Origin: Bedellia somnulentella
Lineage: Eukaryota > Arthropoda > Insecta > Lepidoptera > Bedelliidae
Assembly (NCBI GenBank): GCA_963576735.1
Contig: OY755197.1
Coordinates: 5,530,501-5,594,500, forward strand
Length of the DNA: 64,000 nucleotides
Reading direction: 5' to 3'
Under the pieces are notes generated by a model. The model worked only from the letters and a program-made list of their open reading frames with translations. It had not been told where the DNA came from and did no database searches. Positions 1 through 11,975 of the stretch are shown piece by piece (positions within the stretch are counted from its first letter, which is position 1; every line of letters begins with the position of its first letter). The position numbers were made by a program, and so were the translations under genes.

Positions 1-200
1 AGTGATTGAGTAGACTCCTATGTTGGAGATTAATAATTCGATATAACAATGAATGAGTCAGACAAACTGTATAGCTATTGCAATATTTTGAATGGAATAC
101 TTACTTTGAATAATATTTTTTTCAACGTAATATAACTACACAGTTATAAGACGTGTGTTCTCAATAAGTATTCAGAGTGTACTGCTCCTTTTTTACCCTT

Positions 201-450
201 ATACATACATATATATACTCACGGCTATAAATCCCTTAACGGGGGTAGCCAGAGCTTTGGAATGAAAAATTCCTCAGCCACTTTTGGAAGTGGATTGGGG
301 AAAAGATGGTAATAATAAATGTTTTTGGTGTCGGGTCTCCAACCACATCGCCCAAAAATCACTTAATAAGCCCCTATACCCTTAGTCGCCTCTTACGATC
401 ACCCACGGGTAGAAATGGGGTAGTGTTATTCTAAGCCGACACTACACGGC
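201..450 (-). repeat. SINE-A copy, near full length
   Basis: Begins with a CATACATA microsatellite and TACTCACGGCTATAAATCCC and ends with CTAAGCCGACACTACAC. Read on the minus strand it starts at GTGTAGTGTCGGCTTAGAAT and ends in (TATG)n. The same block recurs more than twenty times in this window. It has no coding capacity. Confidence 0.85.
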
Positions 451-1455
451 TGACTTCCCTTTATAACCAACCATATACTTATTAGCCTATTTAACTCCTA
501 ATCGTTATGGGTTTTCAGTACTTAAAGTCTGATGTATTTGTACATATTCCATAGGGTTTATTACCAGTAGCTGCCTTACGAATATTTATCGACTGGCAAT
601 CCAATCTGAATGACAATCCCGTTTCATTAAAGTATATCAACCGTATCCAAGCCCTTTTACTCTTTTAAGGAAAATCTCATTTTAAGAAACTCTCTTCTTT
701 ATAAGGAACATGTTCAAACTAACGTCCACTATTAAAACAAAGAACAACAGATTACATATACCTGAACCTTAGTTCCAGGTCACAAGTGTATCGTAAAATA
801 ATACCGCGCAAGTATTTAAGTATATTAAAATGATGGAACACATAACCGCAGAGGTCGAAGGGTCGAGGTTCCCTTTCACTCCTGACGCAATAAGCTAGCA
901 ATGTGCCTATGATGATACATGATTTTGCATGTAATCATGCATGTGTTTTTGATCTTTGTTACATGAATAATAAAACGTACATGCAGTTGTTGAATTGCAA
1001 TGCTGACAGTTTAATTTATCATTTACTAGGGACACAGTATTTGTAGCAGAAGGTTCCAAAAATAGTTTGATCGATTCTTATAAAGTTATGTTTGTATATT
1101 AAGTAGGTACGAAAATAGGGCGCTAACTATTTTCAAGTATGATTGACCTTTGTTTTTCTTCATTCATTCGGTAAGCTGACATTTTTGTTTCTGCTGGTTT
1201 CTATGTGAGGTAATTAATGCTAACTATGACATGATTCGTTTTAATCATACGAATTCTTTTGACAGTAAAACACATGAAGTGAGAAGTATAGTTCAAAAAC
1301 AATATTTTTTTATTTTATTGGTCATGAACAATATACCAATTGATGACCACTCCTAGTCGAGAAAAGCGTTTAAGTTCAAGAATATTAGAACAGCGCAAAC
1401 TATTGATATAGACTTTATAAAGTTTAATTATTATATTGCTTAATTATTAAATTGC
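451..1455. other. Intergenic, nothing recognised
   Basis: AT-rich single-copy-looking DNA between two SINE-A copies. I see no ORF, RNA gene or repeat that I can support. Confidence 0.5.
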
Positions 1456-1700
1456 TGTGTAGTGTCGGCTTAGAATTGCACTACCCCATTTCTCCAAGTG
1501 GGTGTACGTAAGAAGCGACTAACGGTTTTGGGGCTTTTAAAGGATTTTTGGGCGATGTGATTGGAGACCCATCACCAACAACCTTTATTTTACCATCTTT
1601 TCCCCACTTAAATTTCCAAAAGTGGCTGAAGTATTTCTAATTCTTTAGCTCTGGCTACCCCATCTAGGGATTTATAGCCGTGAGTATATGTATGTATGTA
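1456..1700 (+). repeat. SINE-A copy, near full length
   Basis: Starts GTGTAGTGTCGGCTTAGAAT, contains the internal block GGGCGATGTGATTGGAGACC and ends GTGAGTATATGTATGTATGT. The opposite orientation to the copy at 201-450. Confidence 0.85.
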
Positions 1701-2721
1701 ATTATATAGCTAAGTAATATTTAATTTACCATTTACAAGCACATGTCAAAAGACACTACAAAGGCAAGCATTTTCGCCTTGTGATACTTAGTAATACACA
1801 CATGGCCAATAACAAAAGTGATACCAAACATTACGAGTTATAATATAAAAGCTTTAATAAATTTGCGCTTATAAACGCTTCCATTATTACAATAAAGTAC
1901 TTCTTTGTATGATTGGCATAATATTGACCTCGATTGTTCATTTAAAAAGATAGGCGGGATTCGACGCCTGTACAAGGTTAAGTGGTTCTTTTAATGCGTC
2001 TAGATGTACTAGCAATAATAATCTGTACATTAATTATGTGGTTGTGCGGTTCCAATCATTTATTTTTTATATTCAAGAGGGTTAAACAGAGGTCAAACAA
2101 ATCTGAAGCTTTGTATTTCTTATTAGTACTCGTTTTTTTATGTTTCTCTACCAACGAAAAAACGGTGTTTTCTTTGAGTTGGTAGGTTTGAGTAGTAAAC
2201 GTATATTTTGATTGGGTATAAAGAAAGAATTGATCAAAGTAAAGTGGACCATGGCACATTAAGATCCAATAGAAAACATACTTAAAATAGGTAGGCGCCT
2301 AAAATTTTAAGAATAGACAGCATGTATGAAATGATTGGGGAATGTAATTAAAGCTGGCAAAGATTGTCAGGTTCATAGAATATCTACGAAGTGTTATATT
2401 TTTTGCAATCAACTTCCAAAAATGCCAAGAAAAGATTTTCGAGTACTGGTTTAATAGAATAGCTGTCAGTAATAATCAGTTTATTCCTGTTTCCTTGTTT
2501 TAAAGTCAGGATCGAAGGCGGGGTTACTTATTAATTACTGCCAGACGTCTCTGTTGCGGTATGACATTATGACCTGGGTTTGCCTCTAACCGGTTGGATT
2601 TATACATACATTTCCTTATTTAGGAGAGACGTGCTTAGATAACCATGAAGCAATGTCTTTATAATAAAATAACTCCCTAGCACAGTTGCAGCTATAGTTG
2701 CTAAAAATGTATTTAAAAATA
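1701..2721. other. Intergenic, nothing recognised
   Basis: Two overlapping 67-codon ORFs occur on opposite strands around 1982-2259. Neither shows a motif, and both look like chance frames in AT-rich DNA. No repeat was recognised. Confidence 0.45.
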
Positions 2722-2840
2722 CATCATTTATTTTACAATCCTTTCCCCACTCAATTTAAAAAAATACTGAATAATTTCTTATTCTAAAACTGGCTCCGTC
2801 ATTTTGGGATTTATAGATTATTTATATGTTTGTGTATTTA
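2722..2840 (+). repeat. SINE-A 3' half, diverged
   Basis: Retains TTATTTTACAATCCTTTCCC, a decayed AGTGGCTGAGGAATTT block, and the GGGATTTATAG segment just before a degraded TATG tail. The 5' half is absent. Confidence 0.6.
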
Positions 2841-4026
2841 GGTATGTATAATTTATTGTAATTATGATTGAATATAATTAAATTGTGACGAAAGTAAGAG
2901 ACGATCTCTCATAATGAGATGTCAAGCCAATTTCATTATTATAACTTTTCGTTATCTAGAAATAATAATAAAGATGTTTCTATGCTATAAATACCAAGTA
3001 TCTTTCTGGCTAAAATCGTTTAAAGCAAGTCTTCGTTCTCAAATAAATATGAAATGAAAAGGTGAATCTAAGTAAAGAAATAATGGACATTGAAATTAAA
3101 CCATGCCAGATGAACACCAAGCCTAAGTAATATCAAATGCAACAACATACTCTTGCAATCGCATAGCATAAATCTCCACTTTTACACATGGAAATTAGCC
3201 GTAAATCACACAAACAGACACACCTGCACGAATCGCTGGCGGCGAATCGATTTGTATAACGATAACCAGCCGCATCGATTCGAGTTGAGCAATTCGAATA
3301 ATGCTTTAGTAACTATTCTGTTCATTGTTTTAAAACTGTTTCCGTTTGAGACCTTGGAGTTTAAATGCAGCTTTTAATCCTGGCGGTTTTTTTGTTCTTT
3401 AAATGTCGGAATGTTGGACAAAGTGGTCTTGCCAACCCATGGGTATTGTAAGTTATTTTGTATTGTTATCGTTATTTAAAGATTGCGTTTTGGATAAACC
3501 GCATAAAAAGTTAAATATTTTAGTTTTTTTATGGAAATAATGAAGGCAAGTTTTATATGATCTTTCCCTAGAAAGCAATATTAGTTAGAGTAATAGATAT
3601 TCATAGCGCAACGACCTTGATTATTTGAGAATATATTAATTGCTGTGATAGTCAAATCGGCTTCGTAAGTGCTCGGTTTTCAATATTGAAGTCTCAGATT
3701 CAATACCCGGGGGTTAAACTCACAAATTTAATTTATAAGTATTCCCCTAGCTTGGCTGGTTTCAATGAGCTGATAACCCGAGAATCACGAATAATCGGTT
3801 GGCGGATTGCGAGTTACAATCGAAATTTCGTTTTCTATCAAGGTTATAGAGTTACATACATCTGAGTGGAAGCAATAATTATATGTGTCTCTATTACTCC
3901 TGTTGCTAAGGATAGCGTTACTTTACTATGGCGTAAAGTTAACTATACGATATAACTTGCAATCCGCCTACTGTGTTACGGCGAGCACGTGAAACCGTCC
4001 ATCGTAGGATTGATAATGTATATTTA
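2841..4026. other. Intergenic; possible tRNA-derived SINE remnant near 3.66 kb
   Basis: Mostly featureless AT-rich DNA. At about 3657-3712 the run GGCTTCGTAAGTGCTCGG, followed by CAGATTCAATACCC, resembles the A and B boxes of a decayed tRNA-derived SINE. This is weak. Confidence 0.3.
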
Positions 4027-4144
4027 GCGACCGCGATTGTGTCGCAAGTCGCAATATTGTCGCTGTCAAACGTGTCAAATCGCATACAAATTAATGACAT
4101 TGACAGCGACAATCGTGCAACTTACGACACAATCGTCAGTTGCA
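4027..4144. repeat. MITE-like inverted-repeat element
   Basis: Two arms of about 50 bp, 4027-4077 and 4093-4144, are imperfect reverse complements. Shared cores are GATTGTGTCG, ATTGTCGCTGTCAA and their complements. The element can fold into a nearly full-length hairpin with a small loop. It is noncoding, with no transposase nearby. Size and structure fit a MITE; the family is not recognised. Confidence 0.65.
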
Positions 4145-5070
4145 AAAGTTAAGTAATCAGGGGGCTTGACTACTATACCAACCCGCACTTGGGCAGCGTA
4201 GTGGTTTATGACCAAAACTCACTATATACAGTAGGCTAGAGTCCTTTAGCAGCGATATATATGGGCCGCAAGAAAATATATTTCATTATAACAAACTTCG
4301 TCAAGATCTTATATTTTATAAGTATTTTTTCATAACATATATTGGAATGTAATACAATCATAAAACGAGTCTCCATCAGCTTCGTATTTCTTTAATGACT
4401 CGGTGCCGTTTTCTTTGTGTTTGCGATCTCGACAATAATAAAGTTTTTCTTTCTAATAAGTCGCAATGTCCAATACGAAATACAGTATTCTTTGCCCATG
4501 GGATGGGTTGCGAAAAATTGTTCGGCGGTCTATCGAGGTGAAGAAAAACATTCTTTTGTTACCAGTTGAACAATATTTTTAATGGCGGAGCTCTTTCTAT
4601 TTTGTGGCGAAATGTTTTTATTAAATTTATTTTCTATTGTGAAATGTGATATAACGAGAAAGTTATTTGTATATTGATGATTCTAAAGGGAACTAGAAAG
4701 GATCGTAGAAAGTGGATATCGAGAGTCTGCTTAGGCCATCAATGGGAACTAAGGTTTTAAGAACTAATTAATTTTATGTTGTAAAATTTTAGTTAAGTAT
4801 TGCAGGTGAAAAATACCCTATATTGTTTCATGGCTTGAGTAAAAGATAGATTTAAGTTCTTCTTTTAATGGATATTCTTTTATAGTTTCAAATGTTTGTG
4901 GTGGAGAAACATCTTTATACGTCGTTTTTTATTTTTTTGTAGAACAAATTAATTGCTATCAAGGTTATCACAGACTCACTCACTCCATTAATCAAATTAA
5001 TACAGATTTATTAAATCCAATAATATTCGTTTGGCTTCGCTAACATTCATTGATCTTTTTATGTGATAAA
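4145..5070. other. Intergenic
   Basis: No gene recognised. It holds a diverged LINE tail, listed separately at 4688-4752. Confidence 0.4.
4688..4752 (+). repeat. LINE 3' tail, diverged
   Basis: GAACTAGAAAGG, ATCGTAGAAAGTGG and CAATGGGAACTAA follow the order of the last codons and stop of the LINE at 37.7-44.9 kb, read in sense. It is a heavily 5'-truncated old copy. Confidence 0.5.
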
Positions 5071-5275
5071 CATATACTCAGGACTATGAATCTCAAAGGG
5101 GTTGTGTAAGCCTCAGAATGAACCATTTCTTAGCTACTTTTGAATCGACAGTAACTGTGAAGTGTCGTTTGTGATGCCCAAGGGTTACTTAAAAAGCCCC
5201 ATACCCTTAGCAGCCTCGTATGCCACCCGCGGGAGGAAGTGCTGCTTCGGTGTTGTTCTAAGCTGATGTTATACA
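5071..5275 (-). repeat. SINE-A copy, diverged
   Basis: Starts CATATACTCAGGACTATGAA, keeps the AGCCCCATACCCTTAGCAGC block, and ends near TTCTAAGCTGATGTTATACA. The central part is shortened. Confidence 0.7.
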
Positions 5276-5460
5276 ACAAATATGAAATTTCAAATAAAGA
5301 AACGCCTTATAATATTTTATATCTCGGCAAATAGGTACTAGTACGTTATTACGCTATGTGAATGACCTAATTGATCAATAAATTGATTTAATAGCATATT
5401 ATGTTTGGATATTGTTGGAATGCTATGTGAACTTTTCCGCGATTAAACCTTTTGATTCTA

Positions 5461-5503
5461 TAACTACGCCATTTGTTCCTATTGGGGTAGGCAGATAATA
5501 TCG
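5461..5503 (-). repeat. LINE 3' tail fragment
   Basis: ACTACGCCATTTGTTCCTAT followed by TGGGGTAGGCAGA matches the 3' end of the 37.7-44.9 kb LINE (GCCATTAGTTCCCATTGGGG) on the minus strand. Only about 40 bp remain. Confidence 0.5.
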
Positions 5504-5675
5504 AAAGCAAAATTGTGCAAAGCGAAAGCAAATATATATTTTTTTTAGACATACAATTACACAAAATTACGTTGTATAATATTACTTTTGGATTGTATTG
5601 ATCTGTGAGGCAGTAACAGATTTTTATTTGTCTGTAAAACTTGCAATGAAGATCCTGGTAGGGGTGATCGAATAA

Positions 5676-5732
5676 TATCATCAACATCATCATCATTTTA
5701 GCTCAAGGACGTTTACTGCTGTACGTAGGTCT
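5676..5732 (-). repeat. RTE/BovB-like LINE tail remnant
   Basis: Reverse complement reads GGAGACCTACGTACAGCAGT, AAACGTCC and then a (GAT)n-like end. This is the familiar final segment of RTE-type LINEs in Lepidoptera, and it resembles the end of the remnant at 11.7-12.0 kb. It is a 5'-truncated dead copy. Confidence 0.5.
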
Positions 5733-7629
5733 CCTTTGAAAATCGTGATCTGTCAGCATCTATCGATTTCCCATGACCTTGATCATAACTGTGTCTTGTC
5801 ATGTCAAATTATATTTATTACCACTTCAATTCAATTCAATCGCGAACTTGACACTTACCATTATACCTTTCATCATTTCTTATGGCACGACTTTGTCCAA
5901 CATTACCTGGGCTTATGTCCACCGCCTTGATTGTGATACAAAGTAATTCACTTGCATTACTGTAGAAGTTAGCTCAATGCAATTGGATGTGTACTCAACA
6001 ATAAATTCTCTTTATTACACACCGCACAATAAGAACGCATGTCAAACTGACCACAAATCAACCAAATTACCGTTTTATTCGCAAACTGTACCGTGAGAAT
6101 AAAGGGCATTAATACGAAGAAGTTGCAAAATTTGAATTAGGTAAAACCACAGGCAATAAGCAACTCCAAATAACCGGTCAAGTAGTTTCGCAATCATATC
6201 TTGAACTCTGGTCTCTTAGGCCGATCTCATTGACCCGGGGTCTTGGAATAATGGTAGGAAGCGGCAGACAATTTCCATTATTATAAAAGCTAATATAATT
6301 GGTACTAATAAGGCGCGCATTCAATTCGGTGGCATATATAGCAATTGATGTTACTCGTATTAATGGTTTGGCTGGCCTTGATAACTATAGTTATTTCGCT
6401 TGATTATAGTGTTTTTGTCTGATTTTTTCGAGTAACAAGAGAATTTGGTTATTTGTTCGTGATGAGCTTAGGTTAAAGAATTTCAACATTTTTGGTAATC
6501 AAGGTAATGGTTGGAGTGTTTGATGGTACTCATATAGTTTTTAGTGGTTACTTTGAGGATTTTAATGGTGATTCCGAAGTGGGTTAAGTTTAAGTTACGT
6601 TACCAAGGGTATATCCATATCTCATAGGGTTTCAAACGATTATATAAATACGGTAGAAAATAATTTTTAGTAATTATTTGTTTTTTTCTTCAAAAATAAA
6701 CATACTGTACACGCAAATAAATTTTAATCAGTCTGAATTTGAAAATGAATCCAGTTTTTACTCATGGTATACGTCAGGATGTCTTGGCCCACATGTCAAG
6801 TATGTTAATTCACATTCATCTTCAGATTCCCCAAATCTATTGAAGTTCAAAAATTGGAGATATATTTATCTATCTGAGTTTAAAACAAATTTAGTTTTTA
6901 CTTAATATATATGGGAATATACCAGTATTTCTTGCCTCACGTTTCAATAAATCCAAATCACATTCATCTTTATTGCCCCACATCTATTGAAGTTCAAAGT
7001 TGGCAGATTGAAATAGCTGCTGCAGTACTCCTAAGGGCAGTCCAAAATTTGGTGTGAACATTTAACAGTCTGTTGGGATCTGACACTTGTACATGCTGGC
7101 AGTGTCCGCGCATATGCACTGTTTGTTTTAAACTGTATCCGATGTTTTTTGGTGCGAATGCTCCTTTATGTGATAATTTTGACGTGCGGTATATGAAACT
7201 CCACCTGCAAACAGACACACTGTAAAAATAGTTTTGCAGATCTTAGTTATAAGTTAATTGTATACTATTTAATAATAATAATAATGTGGTATTTTTGACA
7301 TGCTATACAAATTTTTTGATTGGCAAGTTGTGAAAATTAATTTAGATGTATGTTTATTAATGATGTTTATTTTTTTTTCAGGTAAGTCTGCATAATTTTT
7401 AGCTGAACTACAAATGAATCAACAGTAAGTCAAATAATAGAACGTATTACTTTATGCTAAAATAAAAAAAAAAAATTACTAAAAAAAATAAACAAAGAAG
7501 TACTTCTACTGTTAGAAAAAAACACCGTGGTAAATTACATGGCGATATAGTATATCTTTGAGTATTTAAGACTTTTAGTGATAAAGCTTGGCACTCAATC
7601 AGGCTTGACACCTATCAGCAATGAAAGTA
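5733..7629. other. Intergenic, nothing recognised
   Basis: Small ORFs of 64-75 codons have no recognisable motif and no supporting context. No repeat family that I recognise lies here. Confidence 0.4.
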
Positions 7630-7709
7630 ATGAAATAATTCTAAGTCTACAGCTCTGGCCATTGCTTTTTGTCATTTATAGCCGTGGGTAAACGTATGTA
7701 TGTATAGTA
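7630..7709 (+). repeat. SINE-A 3' fragment
   Basis: Keeps AGCTCTGGCCATTGCTTTTT, then ATTTATAGCCGTGGGTA and a TATGTATGTA tail. Only the last third of the SINE is present. Confidence 0.65.
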
Positions 7710-9453
7710 TATTTTCTCAACAAAATTCCGTACAATCCAGTCTGCACTTCATTTGGGAGAGCGAGCTGTAACATTGCTAGACTACAGTATTCATAGGACA
7801 GACCACTCCTAGATGCTAAGCTTAGTACATTCCTGACACCCGCATCCAAAAAACAACTTACACCTCATTCGTATAAAGACGATTTTTGATCATCGTGGAA
7901 CTAGTGAAATTGGTTATTACTAGGGAAGAGTTTTACTAAATCCAAAAGTTTATGCAAGGCCGTTATTAAAGGAAATATATTGGTTTTCGGATACTAAGTC
8001 TTTCGAGATTTGCATAAACTTGCATTCGGAGAAAATGTAAGGGATTGAGGTAATATTGATTGTAAGTTCTATTTATCGTTAATGTAAATGTACATTGTAA
8101 TTAAGTAGTGAAGTAACGCTTGTAGAAAGTTAAATTTATGGTTGTTGTTATTTTAACAAACATAAACAAGTAAAACGTTATAGATAATAAATAAATCAAG
8201 GATAGTTAAAATAGAGTTTTTTTTATATAAATCATTTTAAATCGGTTTTTAATTAAACATAAAGAAAATATGTACTCACAAATTAATACTAAAAACATGG
8301 TAGTCTGAGCTAGGGAACCATCACTTAGCCACTATTGGAAGTCGGTCGGGGAAAAGACAGATTGGTGATAGGTGGACACCTTTATATGGCTGGAGGCCAT
8401 ATCGCGCAATCTGATTATTCTTATTCAAAAGCTATGTGATATGAAACCACTCTAAAACACAAACTTCGTTTAACCCAAACTCACATCAGCCAGGGGATAT
8501 ACAATAATACATTTCCTATTAAAATATAAAAGGACTTTGTATGGACAAAGAATGAATTCATCCTGAGGGATGTTGCAAACAATTATATAACTTACAATAT
8601 TCCTTAGGGATGAAGAGCAGCGAAACGGATCTTTTAAGGGAAAGCTCTCGTTAAAGTGGCCTACTTAAGCGATGTAGTGGTTCCTTATAATATAAATGTC
8701 GGGAAAAATTCAGTTCTGTAAACATTTATGCTGTTTTATTAAGGTATAATTAAAATAAGATTTTTTATTAAAGTAAAAAAAAACATTTGGACAAAAATAT
8801 GAACCTTAAAGACTAGAGTTAGTAAGCAATGATGTGACGAAAAGATTCAAATTCCTCGAAAATACAACGATAGTTCTTTGGATAACTTACGCTTTATTTT
8901 TCACCATTTTTTTTAATACAAATGATACCCATAACATACACATACAGATATTCCGCTTTGTAACTTAGTACAAAGTCTGTTCGTTTCCGCACCGATATAT
9001 AAACTAACTTCTATGACTTACCAAAGTCATTGATATGTAAACCCTAAACTGGATTCGAACCCAGATAATAAATTTACCAAAACGAATACAAAGACTAGAA
9101 CTTCTCCTTATCGCGGCAACTTGGTAGAAATAAAATAAAGCTAACTGGCCTTAAGCCAGTTTGTTAATTAAGTGGAAGTAGAGAATGTACGAAATTTGCT
9201 CATAATAATTAAAGGTTTTATTTGGTAATTAATATAACGGAATGGTTTGTTTGCGAGACACTGTTTAGAAGTGTTTAGTAGGCTCTAATTTAATTTGGAC
9301 GAATTCATATTTTATTACCGAAGTTGGAATTATGAATGTATTTCATTGTTTAAAAGAAAATTTGGGGCAGTAGAAAGACTCACTTAAATGGGCCGGCAGA
9401 ATTACTGCGTTTCTCCGTATTCTCTCGTGATAAAGATAAGTGACATAAATTAG
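7710..9453. other. Intergenic with decayed SINE pieces
   Basis: No gene recognised. It contains a SINE-A remnant (listed at 8270-8419) and, at about 9045-9120 on the minus strand, TGGGTTCGAATCCAG preceded by tRNA-like sequence, probably the head of an old tRNA-derived SINE. Confidence 0.4.
8270..8419 (-). repeat. SINE-A remnant
   Basis: TACTCACAAATTAATACT, then CTTAGCCACTATTGGAAG, GGGGAAAAGA and a degraded CATATCGCGCAATC block preserve SINE-A order. The 5' third of the SINE is missing. Confidence 0.55.
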
Positions 9454-9632
9454 TATACTCGCAGCCATAAATCACAAGAAGGGGTAGCCAGAATTTGAAC
9501 ATTATTAATTCTACAGCCACTTTTTGCAGGTGAGTGAGCAAAATATTGTAAAACAAAGGAAGGTTACACTACAGCCCCAACACCGTAAGTTGCCTCTTAC
9601 GACCATCACGAAAAGAAATACTATATTTTAAA
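9454..9632 (-). repeat. SINE-A copy, internally shortened
   Basis: TATACTCGCAGCCATAAATC, GGGGTAGCCAGAATTTG, TCTACAGCCACTTTTTGC and GTTGCCTCTTACGACCATCA are in SINE-A order. The B-box-like GGTCTCCAACC block is lost and the 5' end is truncated. Confidence 0.65.
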
Positions 9633-9916
9633 GTGTTTAACGTGTTCTCGGTGTAAGTTTAAAAACAAATCGACTTATACATATTTATGTTATCCACCGA
9701 ATTGTCGTGAAAAGGAGATACTTGTAAGCTAATATTACCGAATCGGAAAGTTATTTATCAAACGATCCCAGCATGCGTGCCTACGAGACGAGTTTCTTCC
9801 CAAACGATTAGATTTTTTTTTCATTTTATAATATTTGATTTGTCTAAGAACATTACATTCATACAAACATAAGCAAGTAAAAATTAGGCAGTAAACAAAA
9901 TAATTATAAATTAATA

Positions 9917-10095
9917 ATACTCACGTTTATAAATCGTAGAAAGGGGATAAAATGGTAGGAATAAAGTATCTTTGGTGATGGGTCTCCAACCACATCGCCC
10001 AAAAATCACTTAAAAAGCCCCATACCGTTAGTCGCCTCTTACGACATCCGTAGGTAGATAAGGGTAGTGACACTCTAAGCCGGCACTAAACGGCA
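9917..10095 (-). repeat. SINE-A copy with internal deletion
   Basis: The tail segment AATACTCACGTTTATAAATC runs directly into GGGGATAAAATGGTAGGAAT, so the AGCCACTTTTGGAAG region is deleted. The remainder, to CTCTAAGCCGGCACTAAACG, is intact. Confidence 0.75.
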
Positions 10096-11226
10096 ATTAT
10101 TAGAACATTAAATATAGATATTTGGTGATCGATATTCATACACATGGCCTACCAAACCATTAGATTCCTTAGGCTTTAAAAATGATAGTATTTTATTTCC
10201 CATGCCGTCTTAATGGGTCGTTGCTTAAAGTCCGGCCCATGCAGTACAATTTCAAGATATTTATTTTTCACCAAATTATTTATTTTTATTCTTACATAGC
10301 CTTTAACTAGTTTTGTGGTACGCGATACTAACTTTTTTTGTATCAACCCCTTAAATTTAAAACGCGCTTTATTTTTGTTGGGACTGACAAATTTAATGAA
10401 AGCCTACATTTTTTAAAGTAATGTTTCTGTTTATATTTTGTTACATTTTTTTATCAATGCTGCAACAACCGTATCTCTAACAGCCTAATACATAACACGC
10501 AAATAAGCGACCGTTGAAATATTGGCGGGTTTCGCTCACGAACGATTTTTATAAGGCGCATAGTATAGCCCTATGTCATTTGTTACCTAACAGGTGTCGT
10601 GAAGATAAGCTTTATTGATGTCGCATTTACTCGAGTTGTCGGGTGATTTGGAGATGTATGTTTATGCTGTTTATCATAAGAGTGATGGCAGAGTCTATTT
10701 ATTTAATTAATACTAATGGAAATCAAATAGACGATGTATTAAATAGTAGGCTGCCGAAGTGTGTTGAATAATAGGACATGTATGATAAGATAAAGGAATT
10801 TAAATAAAGCGCGCGAATCAAAAGTACCTACCCCTACAGAAAAAAACTCATTATGCTCACGGCATTTCAATTGGGAGAATATCGATGGCCACTTTCCTCT
10901 CATATGTGCTTCGTACCAATTAGCGTAGGTTCCATGCTATTAGTTTACTAATAACGTGAATAAAGTATGATGTGACATTAAGATTGCTAGCCTTTATTGA
11001 TGTTTTGTTCCTTGATGTGGGCCCTAAAACAAGTATAGCGAAGGCTGACTAACAAGGCAAGAGGGAAACGCTCGATCCCACGAGTTCCAACCAGTCATTC
11101 CCGTTAGGAATGAAGGTTTGGTGCCTATGCCTTGGTGTCTTGTCTTTGGTCATTTGTGCACTTATACTACTTATTGGTATAAAGCAAGGCTGGTAATGCT
11201 GAACAGATGACTTACTTACATTTAGG
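10096..11226. other. Intergenic, nothing recognised
   Basis: AT-rich DNA with no supported ORF, RNA or repeat. Confidence 0.4.
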
Positions 11227-11675
11227 TATTCGAGACAATAAAACCCAAAACGGGCTAGCAAGAGCTTCGGAATTCAAAATTCCTCGGCTACTTTTGAAAA
11301 ATCTGTGAGAAAAGATGGTTAAATAAAGCAATGTTGGAGATGGGATAACTAGAAAAGCCCCAAAAACCCTAAGTCGCATACATACATACATACATATACT
11401 CACGGTTATATTTCCCTGGAAGGGGTAGCCAGAGCTAAAGAATTATAAATTCCTCAGCCACTTTTGGAAGTTGAGTGGGGAAAAGATTGTAAAAAAAGGT
11501 TTTTGGTGATGGGTCTCCAACCGCATCGCCCAAAAATCCAATTCAAAGCCCCAATACCCTTAGTCGCCTCTTACGACACCCGTGGGTAGAAAGGGGTAGC
11601 GACATTCTAAGCCGGCACTACACGCCTAAGTCGCCTCTTATAATAACCCTAAGCCGTCACTATACAGCTTCAACA
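11227..11675 (-). repeat. SINE-A copy interrupted by a second SINE-A
   Basis: The outer copy runs from about 11227 (CGAGACAATAAAACCCAAAA) to CCTAAGTCGC at 11377 and resumes at 11625 with CCTAAGTCGCCTCTTATAAT, ending at about 11675. The inner copy at 11378-11624 splits it. The outer copy is clearly more diverged than the inner one. Confidence 0.8.
11378..11624 (-). repeat. Nested full-length SINE-A, 10-bp target duplication
   Basis: 247 bp flanked by CCTAAGTCGC at 11368-11377 and 11625-11634. This pair of duplications fixes the SINE ends: a 5' end beginning CGTGTAGTGCCGGCTTAG and a 3' end of TATG repeats. The same 247-bp length is found for the nested copy at 33741-33987. Confidence 0.9.
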
Positions 11676-11724
11676 CATAGTTGTTAGTATGTATTGGGAG
11701 TTAACACGACCCAATGCTAAGTCT

Positions 11725-11975
11725 CCCAGAGTGTTGCAAAACTGAAGTGAAATGGGCAGGGCACATTTCACGCAAAACCGACGGCCGTTGGAACTCTACC
11801 GTTTTGGAGTGGCGGCCACGTACCGGACGCTGCAGCGTGGGTAGGCTTGCTATCAAACGAAGGGCAGAGGAAGCCAACGGAGGAGGACAGCCCAGGAGCG
11901 TTCGTCTAGCCCAGGAGGTGATATTTTGGAGAGGCATAAGTCTAGCAGAGGACGTTGATGATGATTATCACATGT
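11725..11975 (+). pseudogene. RTE/BovB-like LINE, C-terminal coding remnant
   Basis: The frame 11714-12055 includes VKWAGHISRKTDGRWNSTV and LEWRPRTGRCSVGR. In RTE-clade reverse transcriptases this kind of segment (WAGHI..R.D.RW, LEW.PR..RR..GRP) lies C-terminal to the polymerase domain. The tail GAGGACGTTGATGATGATTA is the typical 3' end with a short tandem repeat. The usual RP-x-TRW continuation is garbled, so the copy is dead and strongly 5'-truncated. The codons after about 11975 are flanking DNA. The family assignment is from memory of the motif; the fragment itself is plainly seen. Confidence 0.6.

Noticed and set aside
5388..5696. 102-codon minus-strand ORF
   Set aside because: It crosses two LINE tail fragments and opens with a run of Met from (CAT)n of a LINE tail. 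No conserved domain.
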